A stretch of DNA of 64,000 nucleotides from Accumulibacter sp003538495 (GCF_029255145.1 NZ_JAPUVQ010000031.1:1-64000), one strand, 5' to 3'; shown: positions 1 through 8,768, numbered from the stretch's first letter. Program-made: numbers and translations. The notes: a model not told the origin generated them from the letters alone.

Positions 1-81
1 GCCGCGCTCCTCGAGGAACTCACCCTGCAAGATTTCCCGCATCCGGAAACCGGGGCAAGAATGACCTTCGCCCTCGTCTAA
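1..81 (+). CDS. C-terminal end of an unidentified protein (partial)
   Basis: The first 27 codons are open and end in TAA at 79-81. The tail contains LEELTLQDFPHPETG and ends FALV. The gene begins outside the window. I do not recognise the family. It lies next to decayed sequence (287-700), so an end of a mobile-element gene is possible but not shown. Confidence 0.4.
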   Translation, partial: AALLEELTLQDFPHPETGARMTFALV

Positions 82-286
82 AGTGCCAACCGGGTTTCCT
101 CCGAGATCAGGAAATCTGAAGTTGAAGGCGGGAGACGGTGGGTGCCAGAATCGAAGTTGCCTGAAGGCGACAAGTCGCCAACGGCCCTCTTAATGTGTGC
201 GCTCGATGGCAGCAATCCGGGGTACGAGTCGGTTCAGCGGGTCACGTTAGCTTGCGGGGTCAAGCCGCCAAGACTTTGCGCGACCT

Positions 287-700
287 CTACTCACCGTTTC
301 CCGACCTGAGCAAAAAAGGGGGGCAGTTTTCGTCAGCGTTGAGGCCAAGAAGGTGCTTGATACAGGTGCCTTCGATGCGGGTGGTAAAGCGGCTGCCGAT
401 TTCCGGCGCCAGTTGCGGCGTGATCTGGTTGCCCAGGAAAGTCGCTACCTGCTCGGCCTTGACCGAGAAGATCGCCTGCCGAGAGAGTTCCTCGTAGAGC
501 GGCTTGTTGATCTTTCGCTCCGGCCGCTGGCAACGGGAGCACCCGTAGCGGCAACCAAGCGGCTGAAGCCTCCGGCACCGAGTGCACTTTGATGAACGTG
601 GCGAACATCCAGGCCGTAATGCACACCCGCTTGTAAGGATTGCCGAGCGTACGCGACTGATCGAACAGGTCACGGATATGTGCCGCCGCCGGGACCATTT
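287..700 (-). pseudogene. Frameshifted remnant of an unrecognised gene
   Basis: Two minus-strand reading frames join into one plausible protein only with a shift around 500-540. The upstream frame carries HIRDLFDQSRTLGNPYKR and ITAWMFATFIKVHS. The downstream frame carries KPLYEELSRQAIFSVKAEQ, FLGNQITPQLAPEIGSRF and TRIEGTCIKHLLG, then ends at 287. Both parts look like ordinary protein, while the other frames look like arginine-rich shadows. I cannot name the family. A selfish-element or phage origin is only a guess from the decay. Confidence 0.4.
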
Positions 701-882
701 CATTAACCGCTCGGCGCACGCGGCCGCGTTGGTCGCGTGTCGGCCGAATTTGACGCTCCTTGATGCTGGCTGAGCGGCAGGGATGCAGGAGGATTATCGT
801 TGGCTCTGAATTCACTGCTCCCGGTCCGTGTAGCTGGCGACCGCGAGGCGCGTAATGTTCTACGGTGGTACGGAGGCCGCAC

Positions 883-1080
883 ATGTTGACCTGCCGAGAG
901 GTTACGTTACTCCTGTCACAAGCTCAGGATCGAAGGTTGAGCACCGTGCAAGGCGTGCGATTGCATCTGCATCTGGCGATCTGCAAGGGTTGCGCAAACT
1001 TCGGGAAACAAATGGACTATCTGCGTCAGGCATGCCGGCTGTTCGTCGCCGAGTCCCCGGGGAATGACCCTGCCGCTTAG
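883..1080 (+). CDS. Small zinc-finger (zf-HC2 type) anti-sigma-like protein
   Basis: 65 residues starting MLTCREVTLLLS. The GGAGG at 872-876 sits six bases before this ATG, so I prefer it to the in-frame GTG/ATG options upstream at 865. The centre holds HLAICKGC, the HxxxCxxC zinc signature of the zf-HC2 family found in short anti-sigma factors and related proteins. There is no membrane segment, so it would be a soluble, cytoplasmic protein. No ECF sigma gene lies next to it in this window. The partner is unknown; the function is inferred from the family only. Confidence 0.6.
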   Translation: MLTCREVTLLLSQAQDRRLSTVQGVRLHLHLAICKGCANFGKQMDYLRQACRLFVAESPGNDPAA

Positions 1081-1118
1081 TCGCTATCGCATGCGGCCGC
1101 CGGCCAGGCGTGCCGACC

Positions 1119-1153
1119 GGGTTCGGTTCGCCAAAATCGGCGGGCCGAACCCG
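1119..1153. repeat. Imperfect hairpin between two genes
   Basis: GGGTTCGG at 1119-1126 pairs with CCGAACCC at 1145-1152. Inside it CGCC (1129-1132) pairs with GGCG (1139-1142) around an AAAATC loop. It lies between the zf-HC2 gene and the glycosyltransferase. There is no T-tract, so it could be a factor-dependent terminator or an mRNA processing hairpin. Confidence 0.4.
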
Positions 1154-1196
1154 CCGATGCTGTTGCGCACCGATGCGGCGCGCTTAATCCCACTTG

Positions 1197-1913
1197 ATGG
1201 CAGTGGACAGCTTGATCGACCCTCCCTTTCTTTCGCTGATCCTGCCGGTGCTGAATGAGGCTGCGACGGTGTCGGCGCAGTTGGCTGCGCTGCAGGGTCT
1301 GCGCGCGCGTGGCGCCGAGGTGCTGGTGGTCGATGGCGGCAGCGCCGACGGGACGCCGGATCTGGCCCGGCCCGGCCTGGACCGGTTGATCGACTCGCCG
1401 CGCGGCCGCGCACTTCAGATGAACGCCGGCGCCAACGCCAGCCGGGGTCAGGTGCTGCTCTTCCTGCACGCCGATACCGCGCTGCCGGCGACGGCTGATC
1501 AACTGATCCGGCAGGCGACCGCAGCCGGGGCGTCCTGGGGACGCTTCGATGTGCGTATCGATGGTCACCACCCGCTGCTGCGTGTCGTCGAAAGAATGAT
1601 GAACTGGCGCTCGCGGCTGACCGGGATTGCCACCGGCGACCAGGCGATTTTCGTTCGCCGCGATGTTTTCGCAGCGGTTGGCGGCTATCCGGAACTGCCC
1701 TTGATGGAGGATATCGCCTTGTCGAAGCGGCTCAAGCGGGTCGGGCCGCCGGCGTGCCTGCGCGAATGCGTGCGAACTTCAGGGCGACGCTGGGAGAAGC
1801 ACGGCGTCTTGCGCACCATCGTCCTGATGTGGTGCCTGCGGGCGAGCTATTTCCTGGGTGCCGACCCGCAGCGGCTGGCAATTCGCTATGGTTATCGTCC
1901 CCGCCAGCCCTGA
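1197..1913 (+). CDS. GT-A glycosyltransferase, TIGR04283-type (rSAM/selenodomain-associated transferase 2)
   Basis: 238 residues, a family 2-like GT-A fold. The nucleotide-binding strand ends VVDGGSADGT (about residues 45-54), the metal site is HADT near residue 90, and the acceptor-side motif is GYPELPLMEDI near 165-175. This matches the short transferases often paired with a DUF2064 protein. A TTG directly upstream (1194) could also start translation, but the ATG is simpler. The 3' end overlaps the next gene by 26 bases, so the two are probably co-translated. Substrate is unknown; in some bacteria this family is tied to arsenosugar or to radical SAM/selenodomain loci, none of which is seen here. 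Confidence 0.75.
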   Translation: MAVDSLIDPPFLSLILPVLNEAATVSAQLAALQGLRARGAEVLVVDGGSADGTPDLARPGLDRLIDSPRGRALQMNAGANASRGQVLLFLHADTALPATADQLIRQATAAGASWGRFDVRIDGHHPLLRVVERMMNWRSRLTGIATGDQAIFVRRDVFAAVGGYPELPLMEDIALSKRLKRVGPPACLRECVRTSGRRWEKHGVLRTIVLMWCLRASYFLGADPQRLAIRYGYRPRQP

Positions 1914-2553
1914 GCCGCCCGCGATCGCCGTCTTTGCACGGCCGCCGCTGGCCGGTGCGGCCAAGACGCGCCTGATTCCGGTGCTGGGCGCGGCCGCGGC
2001 TGCCCGATTGCAGCGGCGGCTGACCCTGCACGCGCTGGCCGTGGCCAAACGGTCTGCGGTCGGTAGCGTCACCCTGTGGGCAGCGCCAGATGGCCAGCAA
2101 CGCTTCTTCCGCGCACTGCGGCGGCGCTGCGGCGTCGATCTGCGGGGGCAGTCCGGAGACGACCTTGGCCAACGCATGGCGGCAGCCTTCGCCGCGCATG
2201 CTGGCCCCCTGCTGCTGATTGGTAGCGACTGTCCCGCGTTGACCGAGGCGCATCTGGCGGCTGCCGCCAGCGCACTGGTCGACGAGCGCCATGCCGGCAA
2301 CGACGCGGTATTCATACCGGCCGAAGACGGCGGCTACGTGCTGGTCGGCCTGCGCCACCCACAACCGCAGCTCTTTGAACGAATTGCCTGGGGAAGCGAG
2401 CGGGTCATGACGCAGACGCGACAGCGCTTGTCGGAGCATGGACTGCGCTGGGTCGAACTGCCAACCCTGTGGGACCTCGATCGGCCCGCCGATCTGGCGC
2501 GCCTGGTGACGCTCGCCGGGTTCGCCGGATGGGCGGGGGTGCATGTCGGGTGA
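1888..2553 (+). CDS. DUF2064 GT-A-like transferase, TIGR04282-type (rSAM/selenodomain-associated transferase 1)
   Basis: 221 residues from the ATG at 1888, overlapping the preceding transferase. It begins PAIAVFARPPLAGAAKTRL, a nucleotidyltransferase-like N-terminus. It then has LLIGSDCPALT and PAEDGGYVLVGL, the two conserved blocks of DUF2064. A GTG at 1858 would extend it, but the residues before AIAVFARPP are not family-like. The pair 1197-1913 plus this gene is a recurring two-gene unit; the product they make is not established. Confidence 0.75.
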   Translation: MVIVPASPEPPAIAVFARPPLAGAAKTRLIPVLGAAAAARLQRRLTLHALAVAKRSAVGSVTLWAAPDGQQRFFRALRRRCGVDLRGQSGDDLGQRMAAAFAAHAGPLLLIGSDCPALTEAHLAAAASALVDERHAGNDAVFIPAEDGGYVLVGLRHPQPQLFERIAWGSERVMTQTRQRLSEHGLRWVELPTLWDLDRPADLARLVTLAGFAGWAGVHVG

Positions 2554-2638
2554 GCAGTGGAGGAAATCAAGTCTGCGCCGACGCGGGTCAGCGAGCGCAG
2601 GCACCAGCGGCGTTCGGCCTCTGATGCCTGCCAGCAAG

Positions 2639-3529
2639 TCAAGTCAGTTGCTGGATGCCGGCCAGCACCCAGCCGCCCTTGCCGTCACGCGGCTTGACCA
2701 GGTGCCAGAACTCGTCTACCGCCTCCGCTGCGGCCTCCTTGTCTTCGCGAACCAGACCGGTGAAGCGCACGCTGACCACGTAGCGGCTTGCCTCTTCGAC
2801 GACCTCGAGTACCGCTGCTTCAATGGTCACGACATCCGTTTCCTGCACGGCGTCGCCGCGCTCGGCGATGTTCATCCGGATCTCGGCAAACATCTCCGGG
2901 GTCGTGAATTCGCGAATGTCGTCGAGATTGCCGGCGTCGTTGGCGGCTTGCAGACGGATGAAGCTGACCTTGGCATTGCGCACGAAGCTGTCTACATCGA
3001 AGTCGGCCGGGATCGTGCCAGCGGTGGTGCCAGCGGCAGTGCCGGGTGCCGCGAGGCCGGAGGCCGCCATCGCCGGTTCCTCGCCGCGCCGTGCCATCGG
3101 CGCCTGTTCGGTCGTTGCTGCGGCGTACTGCAAGCCTCCCGCACCGGCCATGGCGGGTGCTCGGGCGGCGGCGCGGCGGCGCATCACCAAGCCGACCACC
3201 ACCATGACGGCCAGCACCAGCAGGCCGATCATCAGCAGGGAAGCCAGTTCCTCGCCGAAACCGAAGTGGGAAGCCAGCGCCGCCAGGCCCAGACCGGCGG
3301 CGAGGCCAGCGAGCGGGCCCATCCACGAACGCTTGGCCTGGGCGGCTGGTGCGGCGGCCGGTTGCGCCTTGGCGGCGGCGGGCGGCGCCGCCTTGTCGGC
3401 GGAGACCGATTCGCGCTGCATGCCGGAGGATTTGCCGGCGCCGAAGCGCTTGCTGGCGGCCTCCGCGTCGCCGGTTACCAGGGTGAAGCCGAGAGCCAGG
3501 ATGGCGGTCAGCAGCGATAGGGTTTTCAT
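2639..3529 (-). CDS. Tim44-like domain membrane protein
   Basis: 296 residues. Start chosen at the ATG whose 5' side carries AGGAG (3536-3540). Residues 1-24 are a signal peptide (MKTLSLLTAILALGFTLVTG). An alanine/proline-rich linker follows, then a glycine-alanine hydrophobic stretch and a strong membrane segment (LLMIGLLVLAVMVVVGLVM) ending in MRRRA. The C-terminal about 130 residues, from DFDVDSFVRNAK to GGWVLAGIQQLT, form a Tim44/TIM44-like domain. In mitochondria that domain tethers the import motor; in bacteria the role is unknown. It is convergent with the DUF2064 gene. Confidence 0.8.
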   Translation of the reverse strand: MKTLSLLTAILALGFTLVTGDAEAASKRFGAGKSSGMQRESVSADKAAPPAAAKAQPAAAPAAQAKRSWMGPLAGLAAGLGLAALASHFGFGEELASLLMIGLLVLAVMVVVGLVMRRRAAARAPAMAGAGGLQYAAATTEQAPMARRGEEPAMAASGLAAPGTAAGTTAGTIPADFDVDSFVRNAKVSFIRLQAANDAGNLDDIREFTTPEMFAEIRMNIAERGDAVQETDVVTIEAAVLEVVEEASRYVVSVRFTGLVREDKEAAAEAVDEFWHLVKPRDGKGGWVLAGIQQLT

Positions 3530-3583
3530 GCTTGTCTCCTGCACACACGAGTTGGGAGTGGTCGACAATAGAGGTGCAGAGAT

Positions 3584-3612
3584 GCCTTAAAAAGCAGAAT
3601 TATTTATGTCAA
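3584..3612 (-). promoter_or_regulatory. Candidate promoter for the Tim44-like gene
   Basis: Read on the minus strand, a perfect TTGACA (-35) lies at 3607-3612. A 17-base spacer leads to TAAGGC (3584-3589), a weak -10. The surrounding block 3585-3640 is strikingly AT-rich for this genome. Distance to the ATG is about 55 bases. Confidence 0.4.
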
Positions 3613-3697
3613 GACTTCCAAAAAACAGAACTATGCCAAAGCTTCGGCCGGCCCTTGGCGTTGGCTGGCGTGGCAGCACGCTCCTTGCTGCTGGCGA

Positions 3698-4709
3698 TCA
3701 GCCCTTCTGCTTCGCCGTCCGGGAGCGCCCAAGCGAGCGCAGCGGAGTCGCGGCGCTTGGTGATTGCTCGTGATCACTCGCGCTGCCGGGCATGGGCCCC
3801 CGCGTCGCAGCGCCAAAAACCTCATCGCGTGCCACCTGGATGATGGCGACGATCGCCGGGTGGCTCAGACGGCGCTCGGTGGTAATTGCGAAAAGCTGTT
3901 CGGCGATGCTCTCGATCCGACCGACGGCACGCACGCGATACTGTTCGCTGACGTAGGCGGCGATCGCTGTCGGCGCGACGAACAGTCCGGCTCCAGCCTG
4001 TCCGAAGGACTTGATCAGCGCGCTGTCGTCGAACTCGCCAATGATTCGGGGATGCAGGCGACGGGCCTCGAACCATTGTTCGAGACGTGACCGGATGGCG
4101 ACGTCGTCGCCGGGCATCAGGAACGGTGCGCCGTTGAGCAGTGCCGGAAAAGTCCCCTTCAGCGACGGCAGCAGCGTAGCGGCCCCGAAAACCGTCAGAT
4201 CGCTTTCGCCAAGCGGGTGGCTGTGGCAAGCGCACATTCAGATTTGCCGGCATCGAGCGGTCGGCGATGACCATGTCGAGGCGATGCACAGCAAGATCCG
4301 CTAACAGGCCGGTCAGACGCCCTTCACGGCAAACGAGGCGCACCGTTTCCGGGAGGTGCAGTACGGGTTCGACAAGGCGGTGCGCGACCGACTTGGGCAC
4401 CGAGTCGGCAATGCCGACGGCGAAGCGCAGCGACTTCGTCGCTGTCTGGTCACGGGCAACCTCGAGCAGTTCATCGCCGAGCGCGAAGATCTCCTCGGCG
4501 TAGCTCAGGATGCGTCGGCCAGCTTCGGTGACTTCCAGGCCGCGACCCGCGCGGCGAAACAACTCGACCTCCAGTGACTCTTCCAACTCACGCAACTGGC
4601 CGCTGATCGCCTGCGGTGTCAGGTGCAGTTGTTCGCAGGCGCGCGCAATGGAGCCGGACTTGGCGACCATCCAAAAGTACCTGAGGTGTTTGAAGTTGAG
4701 TGTGGGCAT
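3698..4709 (-). pseudogene. nhaR: NhaR-like LysR-family regulator, frameshifted
   Basis: The N-terminal frame starts MPTLNFKHLRYFWMVAKSG and contains a LysR helix-turn-helix (residues 1-60, IARACEQLHLTPQAISGQL) typical of NhaR. It runs cleanly to about NLNVR. The rest of the effector domain (HPLGESDLTVFGAA, then FDDSALIKSFGQAGAGLFV and RLSHPAIVAIIQVARDEVF) is in a neighbouring frame. The switch is at about 4220-4235, next to GTGCGCTTGCC. A single-base indel explains it. NhaR activates nhaA and responds to sodium in enteric bacteria; no nhaA lies nearby. It may be a real pseudogene or an assembly error. Confidence 0.75.
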
Positions 4710-4758
4710 GCCCGTCTCAAAACAACAAAAGTGGAAGTAATTTGACAGTATATACGAT

Positions 4759-4787
4759 TTGTCGGATGTCTTTCCCTGTCCTAGACT
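4759..4787 (+). promoter_or_regulatory. Candidate promoter for the HPF gene
   Basis: TTGTCG (4759-4764), a 17-base spacer and TAGACT (4782-4787) resemble a sigma-70 promoter (4 of 6 matches in each box). It sits 33 bases before the start codon. A better -35-like TTGACA at 4742-4747 lacks a good -10 at the right distance and may be part of a regulator site. Confidence 0.35.
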
Positions 4788-4820
4788 GTCCGTTCCGATT
4801 CACTCAGGAGGAGAACGTTG

Positions 4821-5216
4821 ATGCAGATCCTTACGCAGGCCAGAGGGTTCGATCTTACGACAGAGGTCCGCGAACACATCGAGCGGCGCCTGCGTTTCGC
4901 CTTCGATCGTGCGCATCCGTATGTCAACAGGATTTCCATCGTCCTTTCCGACGTCAACGGACCGCGCGGCGGCGAGGACAAGAGTTGCCGCATCCGGGTG
5001 AGCGTCGTGGGCGCCGCTGACGTGCTGATTGACGATTGCCAGAGCGATATCTCCGTCGCCATCGACCGGGCGGTCGACCGCGCCGGGCGGACGCTGGCTC
5101 GCCGGTTGGCGCGGCAGCGCGAATACCAGCATGGCTACCCCGATGATCGCCGCACGGCAATTTCAGCGAACGCCGTCGCAGGCGAAGTCGCCTGCCAGGC
5201 CGTCCCACAGCTTTGA
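4821..5216 (+). CDS. hpf: Ribosome hibernation-promoting factor (HPF/RaiA-like)
   Basis: 131 residues. The ATG follows AGGAGG (4806-4811) by nine bases; a TTG just before it (4818) is a less likely start. The fold is the HPF beta-alpha-beta-beta-beta-alpha type: MQILTQARGFDLTTEVREHI, then a basic helix (RRLRFAFDRAHPYV), then ISIVLSDVNGPRGGEDKSCR. Members bind the 30S decoding region and silence ribosomes in starvation. The C-terminal extension (after about residue 100) is not family-like. Not linked to rpoN or pts genes here, unlike the usual hpf locus. Confidence 0.75.
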   Translation: MQILTQARGFDLTTEVREHIERRLRFAFDRAHPYVNRISIVLSDVNGPRGGEDKSCRIRVSVVGAADVLIDDCQSDISVAIDRAVDRAGRTLARRLARQREYQHGYPDDRRTAISANAVAGEVACQAVPQL

Positions 5217-5241
5217 TGGCTGACCATTACAGGAGTTCACA

Positions 5242-5925
5242 ATGAATACCTTCGACAATCAAGCCCCGACGACCATCGACCACGCCAGGGCCGCGCCGGC
5301 AACCGCCGCCAACACGGTGATCCGCAACACCTACCTGCTGCTGTCGATGACCCTGCTGTTCGCGGCGTTTACCGCCGGCGCTGCGGTGGCACTGAAATTG
5401 CCGCATCCGGGCCTGATCGTGACGCTGCTCGGCTACTTCGGACTGCTGTTCGTCACCAACCGGCTCAGGAACAGCGGCTGGGGAGTGGCGTCGGTGTTCG
5501 CGCTGACGGGATTCATGGGCTATACGCTGGGGCCGATCGTCGGTCACTATCTCGGTTTGCCGAACGGCGGCCAGACGGTGATGATGGCCATGGCCGGCAC
5601 GGCCGCGATCTTCCTATCGCTATCGGGCTATGCGCTGACGACCCGCAAGGACTTCAGCTTCATCGGCGGCTTCCTGATGGTCGGCATCGTGCTCGCTTTC
5701 CTCACCGGGCTGGCGGCGATCTTCTTCGATATTCCGGCGCTGTCGCTGACCGTCTCCGCAGCCTTCGTGCTGCTGATGTCGGGCTTGATCCTGTACGAGA
5801 CCTCGAACATCATTCACGGCGGGGAAACCAACTACGTGATGGCGACGGTGACCCTGTTCGTTGCCATCTTCAACCTTTTTACCAGTCTGCTGCACCTGCT
5901 GGGCTTTACCAACAGCAGTGATTGA
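5242..5925 (+). CDS. Bax inhibitor-1 / YccA family membrane protein
   Basis: 227 residues. AGGAG lies just before the ATG. After a 25-residue polar start come seven hydrophobic segments, beginning NTYLLLSMTLLFAAFTAGAAV and ending ATVTLFVAIFNLFTSLLHLL. The family signature region FALTGFMGYTLGPIVGHYL is present, as is the late polar block YETSNIIHGGETNYV. Members are inner-membrane proteins; E. coli YccA modulates the FtsH protease and other members are pH-sensitive calcium leak channels. The role here is inferred. Confidence 0.85.
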   Translation: MNTFDNQAPTTIDHARAAPATAANTVIRNTYLLLSMTLLFAAFTAGAAVALKLPHPGLIVTLLGYFGLLFVTNRLRNSGWGVASVFALTGFMGYTLGPIVGHYLGLPNGGQTVMMAMAGTAAIFLSLSGYALTTRKDFSFIGGFLMVGIVLAFLTGLAAIFFDIPALSLTVSAAFVLLMSGLILYETSNIIHGGETNYVMATVTLFVAIFNLFTSLLHLLGFTNSSD

Positions 5926-6103
5926 CCGGCACCAAGGGCCGGCAGCTTGCTGGCGCCGCCGATGGGCGCGGTGTGACCGCTCAGGGCGGCGCTGCTCTGC
6001 TGGTCCCTCAGTTGGCATGCTGGCGGCGTGCCGCCGCTGATGAGTACGCGCGCTGCCCTGCTCCCGTACGATGCGCAATGCTTCGGGCCAGCGCGAAGTT
6101 CGC

Positions 6104-6109
6104 TATAAT
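6104..6109 (+). promoter_or_regulatory. Consensus -10 box upstream of moaA
   Basis: TATAAT at 6104-6109 is a perfect sigma-70 -10 hexamer, rare by chance in such GC-rich DNA. No convincing -35 lies 16-18 bases upstream. It would give a leader of about 50 bases before the moaA ATG at 6168. I see no Moco riboswitch fold in this short leader. Confidence 0.5.
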
Positions 6110-6167
6110 CCACCGCGAACCGTTCTCATTTTCGCTCGTCACCGCCAGGCCCCGGGGAGTCTCTCCG

Positions 6168-7247
6168 ATGCGCAATAAATCACTGACGCCAGCAGCCGTT
6201 CCCGACGCTCTGGTCGGCTTCACCCCGCCGACTTCGGCGGCGACCTCGAAACACGCGGACGGGACGCTGGTCGACAAGTATGGGCGGCACGTTACTTACA
6301 TCCGCCTGTCGATCACCGACCGCTGCGACTTCCGCTGCAGCTACTGCATGGCCGAGGAGATGACTTTCCTGCCACGCGCGCAGGTGCTGACGCTAGAGGA
6401 ATGCCTGCGTATCGCAAGGACTTTCGTCGATCTCGGCGTTACCAAGGTACGAGTGACCGGCGGCGAGCCGCTGGTTCGACAGAACGTCGTCTGGCTGCTC
6501 GAACAGATCGCTGCGTTGCCCGGCCTCAAGGAACTGGTGATCACCACCAATGGCTCACAGCTCGATCGCTTTGCGCCGGCCTTGCGTGCGGCCGGCGTCA
6601 AGCGGATCAACGTCAGCCTGGACACGCTGCGCGCCGACCGTTTCCGGGCGATCACCCGCGTCGGCGACCTGGCCAAGGTGCTGCGCGGACTGGATGCGGC
6701 TCAGGCAGCCGGCTTCCAGCGCCTCAAGCTGAATGCCGTAATGATGCGCGGCAGCAACGACGACGAACTGGTCGACCTCGTCCAGTTCGCCGTCGATCGC
6801 GGCATCGACATCGCCTTGATCGAGGAAATGCCACTGGGCGAAATCGGCCACGGGCGTCAATCGACCTACTTCAGCAGCGAGGAAGCGATGGCTCGGCTCG
6901 AACAGCGCTTCGTCCTGCTGCCGTCCACCGAAAGTACCGGCGGGCCGGCTCGCTACTGGCGGATTCCCGGTACGGCGACGCGCGTCGGTTTCATCTCGCC
7001 GCACAGCCACAACTTCTGCGAGTCCTGCAACCGCGTACGGATTACCGCCCGTGGTGAACTGTACCCATGCCTGGGTAACAACGATGCCATGGCGCTCTTG
7101 CCGTTGCTGCGGGAGCATCCTGCCGACGATGGTCCGCTGCGCGCGGCGATCGTTCGTAGCATGGGCATCAAGGCCAAGGGTCACGACTTCGGCAGCCAGA
7201 TGGACGCGCCGCAGGTGGTGCGCTTCATGTCGATGACCGGCGGCTGA
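6168..7247 (+). CDS. moaA: GTP 3',8-cyclase MoaA
   Basis: 359 residues. MoaA carries out the first step of molybdenum cofactor synthesis, turning GTP into (8S)-3',8-cyclo-7,8-dihydroguanosine 5'-triphosphate, in the cytoplasm. The radical SAM cluster motif is CDFRCSYC (Cys53, Cys57, Cys60). The C-terminal second 4Fe-4S site is CESCNRVRITARGELYPC. The protein ends in GG, the conserved C-terminal double glycine needed for activity. A frame extends upstream to 5922, but that part is not MoaA-like. moeA follows on the same strand after about 100 bases, so the two may share transcription. Confidence 0.95.
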   Translation: MRNKSLTPAAVPDALVGFTPPTSAATSKHADGTLVDKYGRHVTYIRLSITDRCDFRCSYCMAEEMTFLPRAQVLTLEECLRIARTFVDLGVTKVRVTGGEPLVRQNVVWLLEQIAALPGLKELVITTNGSQLDRFAPALRAAGVKRINVSLDTLRADRFRAITRVGDLAKVLRGLDAAQAAGFQRLKLNAVMMRGSNDDELVDLVQFAVDRGIDIALIEEMPLGEIGHGRQSTYFSSEEAMARLEQRFVLLPSTESTGGPARYWRIPGTATRVGFISPHSHNFCESCNRVRITARGELYPCLGNNDAMALLPLLREHPADDGPLRAAIVRSMGIKAKGHDFGSQMDAPQVVRFMSMTGG

Positions 7248-7349
7248 TCGGTCGCCGCTGTTGCCGTTCCGATCCGGCGGGCGCACGGCCTCTGGCGCGT
7301 CGGCACCAGTCACCCGTTTAGTCGCAGTCCGCCGCCAAGGTGATCCGAC

Positions 7350-8621
7350 ATGAGCCTCACTGCCCGATTCAGTTGCCTGAACGAATACGATCCCGACGCA
7401 CTTTCGGTCGATCAGGCGCGCACTTTCATCCGCAGCCAGTTGACGCCGGTTGGCACGCACGAACGCCTGGCGTTGCGCAGCGCGCTTGGGCGCGTGCTGG
7501 CGAGCGACGTGATCGCTCCATTCAACGTTCCGGCGCACGACAACTCGGCGATGGACGGTTACGCACTGCGCCATGCCGAGCTGTCGTGCAATGGCGCCAG
7601 TCGCTTGCTGGTGGTCGGTACGGCGCTGGCCGGCAAGGGGTTTGCGGGCAGCGTCGGCGCTGGTGAGTGCGTGCGGATCATGACCGGCGCGCCGCTGCCG
7701 GCGGCGGTCGATACGGTAGTCATCCAGGAAATGGTCCAGGCCGATGGCGCCAGCGTCGTCGTGCCGGCGGGGCAGCGGCGCGGCCAGCACATCCGGCTGG
7801 CCGGCGAGGATCTGGCCGCCGGCAAGCCGGCGCTGGTTGCCGGGCGACTGATCCGTCCGGCTGATTTGGGGCTACTGGCGTCGCTGGGTTGCGCCGAAGT
7901 CAGCGTCCATCGCCGGCTGCGGGTCGCCTTCTTCTCGACCGGCGACGAGCTGTGCTCGATCGGCACCTCGCTGGCCGACGGCGAGGTTTACGACAGCAAC
8001 CGCTACACGATCTTCGGGATGCTCGGCCGCCTCGGCTGCGAGGTGCTCGACCTGGGAGTCGTGCGCGATCATCCGGCGACCCTCGAGGCGGCTTTCCGCG
8101 AAGCTGCCGCGGCAGCCGACGTGGTGATCACCAGCGGTGGCGTCTCGGTCGGCGAGGCCGATTTCGTCAAGGGACTGATGGCGCAACTCGGCGAGGTGCT
8201 GTTCTGGAAGATCGCCATGAAGCCCGGCCGCCCGATGGCCTTCGGCCGCCTCGGTGATGGTGCGCACTCGGCGTGGCTGTTCGGCCTGCCTGGCAACCCG
8301 GTGGCGGTGATGGTCACTTTCTACCAGTTTGTCCGTGACGCCCTGTACGCGCTGATGGGCGCCGATCCGCTCCCCGTGGTGCCCCTGCTGCCGGCGGTGT
8401 GTACTGCGGCGATCAGGAAGGCGCCCGGCCGCACCGAGTTCCAGCGCGGCATTCTGAGCCAGGTGGACGGCCGGTGGTGCGTTCGCCCGACGGGCGCGCA
8501 AGGATCGGGTGTCCTGCGCTCGATGTCGGACGCCAACTGTTTCGTCGTTCTTGAGCACGATCGCGGTCAGGTTGCCGTTGGTGACCAGGTCCAGGTGCAG
8601 CTGTTTGACGGACTGGTCTGA
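7350..8621 (+). CDS. moeA: Molybdopterin molybdotransferase MoeA
   Basis: 423 residues, the normal length. MoeA inserts molybdate into adenylated molybdopterin. The N-terminal motif NVPAHDNSAMDGYAL (residues 56-70) is diagnostic. The MoaB/MogA-like domain has SGGVSVGEADFVKGL (about 258-272), and GLPGNPVAVMVTFYQFV follows near 311-327. The ATG is preceded by AAGGTGAT. It closes the moa-moe pair; no other moa genes are in the window, so the pathway is dispersed. Confidence 0.95.
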   Translation: MSLTARFSCLNEYDPDALSVDQARTFIRSQLTPVGTHERLALRSALGRVLASDVIAPFNVPAHDNSAMDGYALRHAELSCNGASRLLVVGTALAGKGFAGSVGAGECVRIMTGAPLPAAVDTVVIQEMVQADGASVVVPAGQRRGQHIRLAGEDLAAGKPALVAGRLIRPADLGLLASLGCAEVSVHRRLRVAFFSTGDELCSIGTSLADGEVYDSNRYTIFGMLGRLGCEVLDLGVVRDHPATLEAAFREAAAAADVVITSGGVSVGEADFVKGLMAQLGEVLFWKIAMKPGRPMAFGRLGDGAHSAWLFGLPGNPVAVMVTFYQFVRDALYALMGADPLPVVPLLPAVCTAAIRKAPGRTEFQRGILSQVDGRWCVRPTGAQGSGVLRSMSDANCFVVLEHDRGQVAVGDQVQVQLFDGLV

Positions 8622-8768
8622 TGCGCGACCCGGCAGGGCCCATACGGCAGTAGCCTCGGCATGCGAAAACGCATTGCTTTCGTCCGATGGCGTCTCGATC
8701 CCCGCCAGCCCCTTGCTCGGCACTTCCCCGAGAAATGCCAGGCCGGGCGTTCGCGGGAGACGCAGTGC

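Noticed and set aside
8660..8680. ATGCG-AAAA-CGCAT hairpin between convergent moeA and the AttH-like gene
   Set aside because: The stem is five base pairs, no T-tract follows and the sequence is not GC-rich enough for a reliable terminator.
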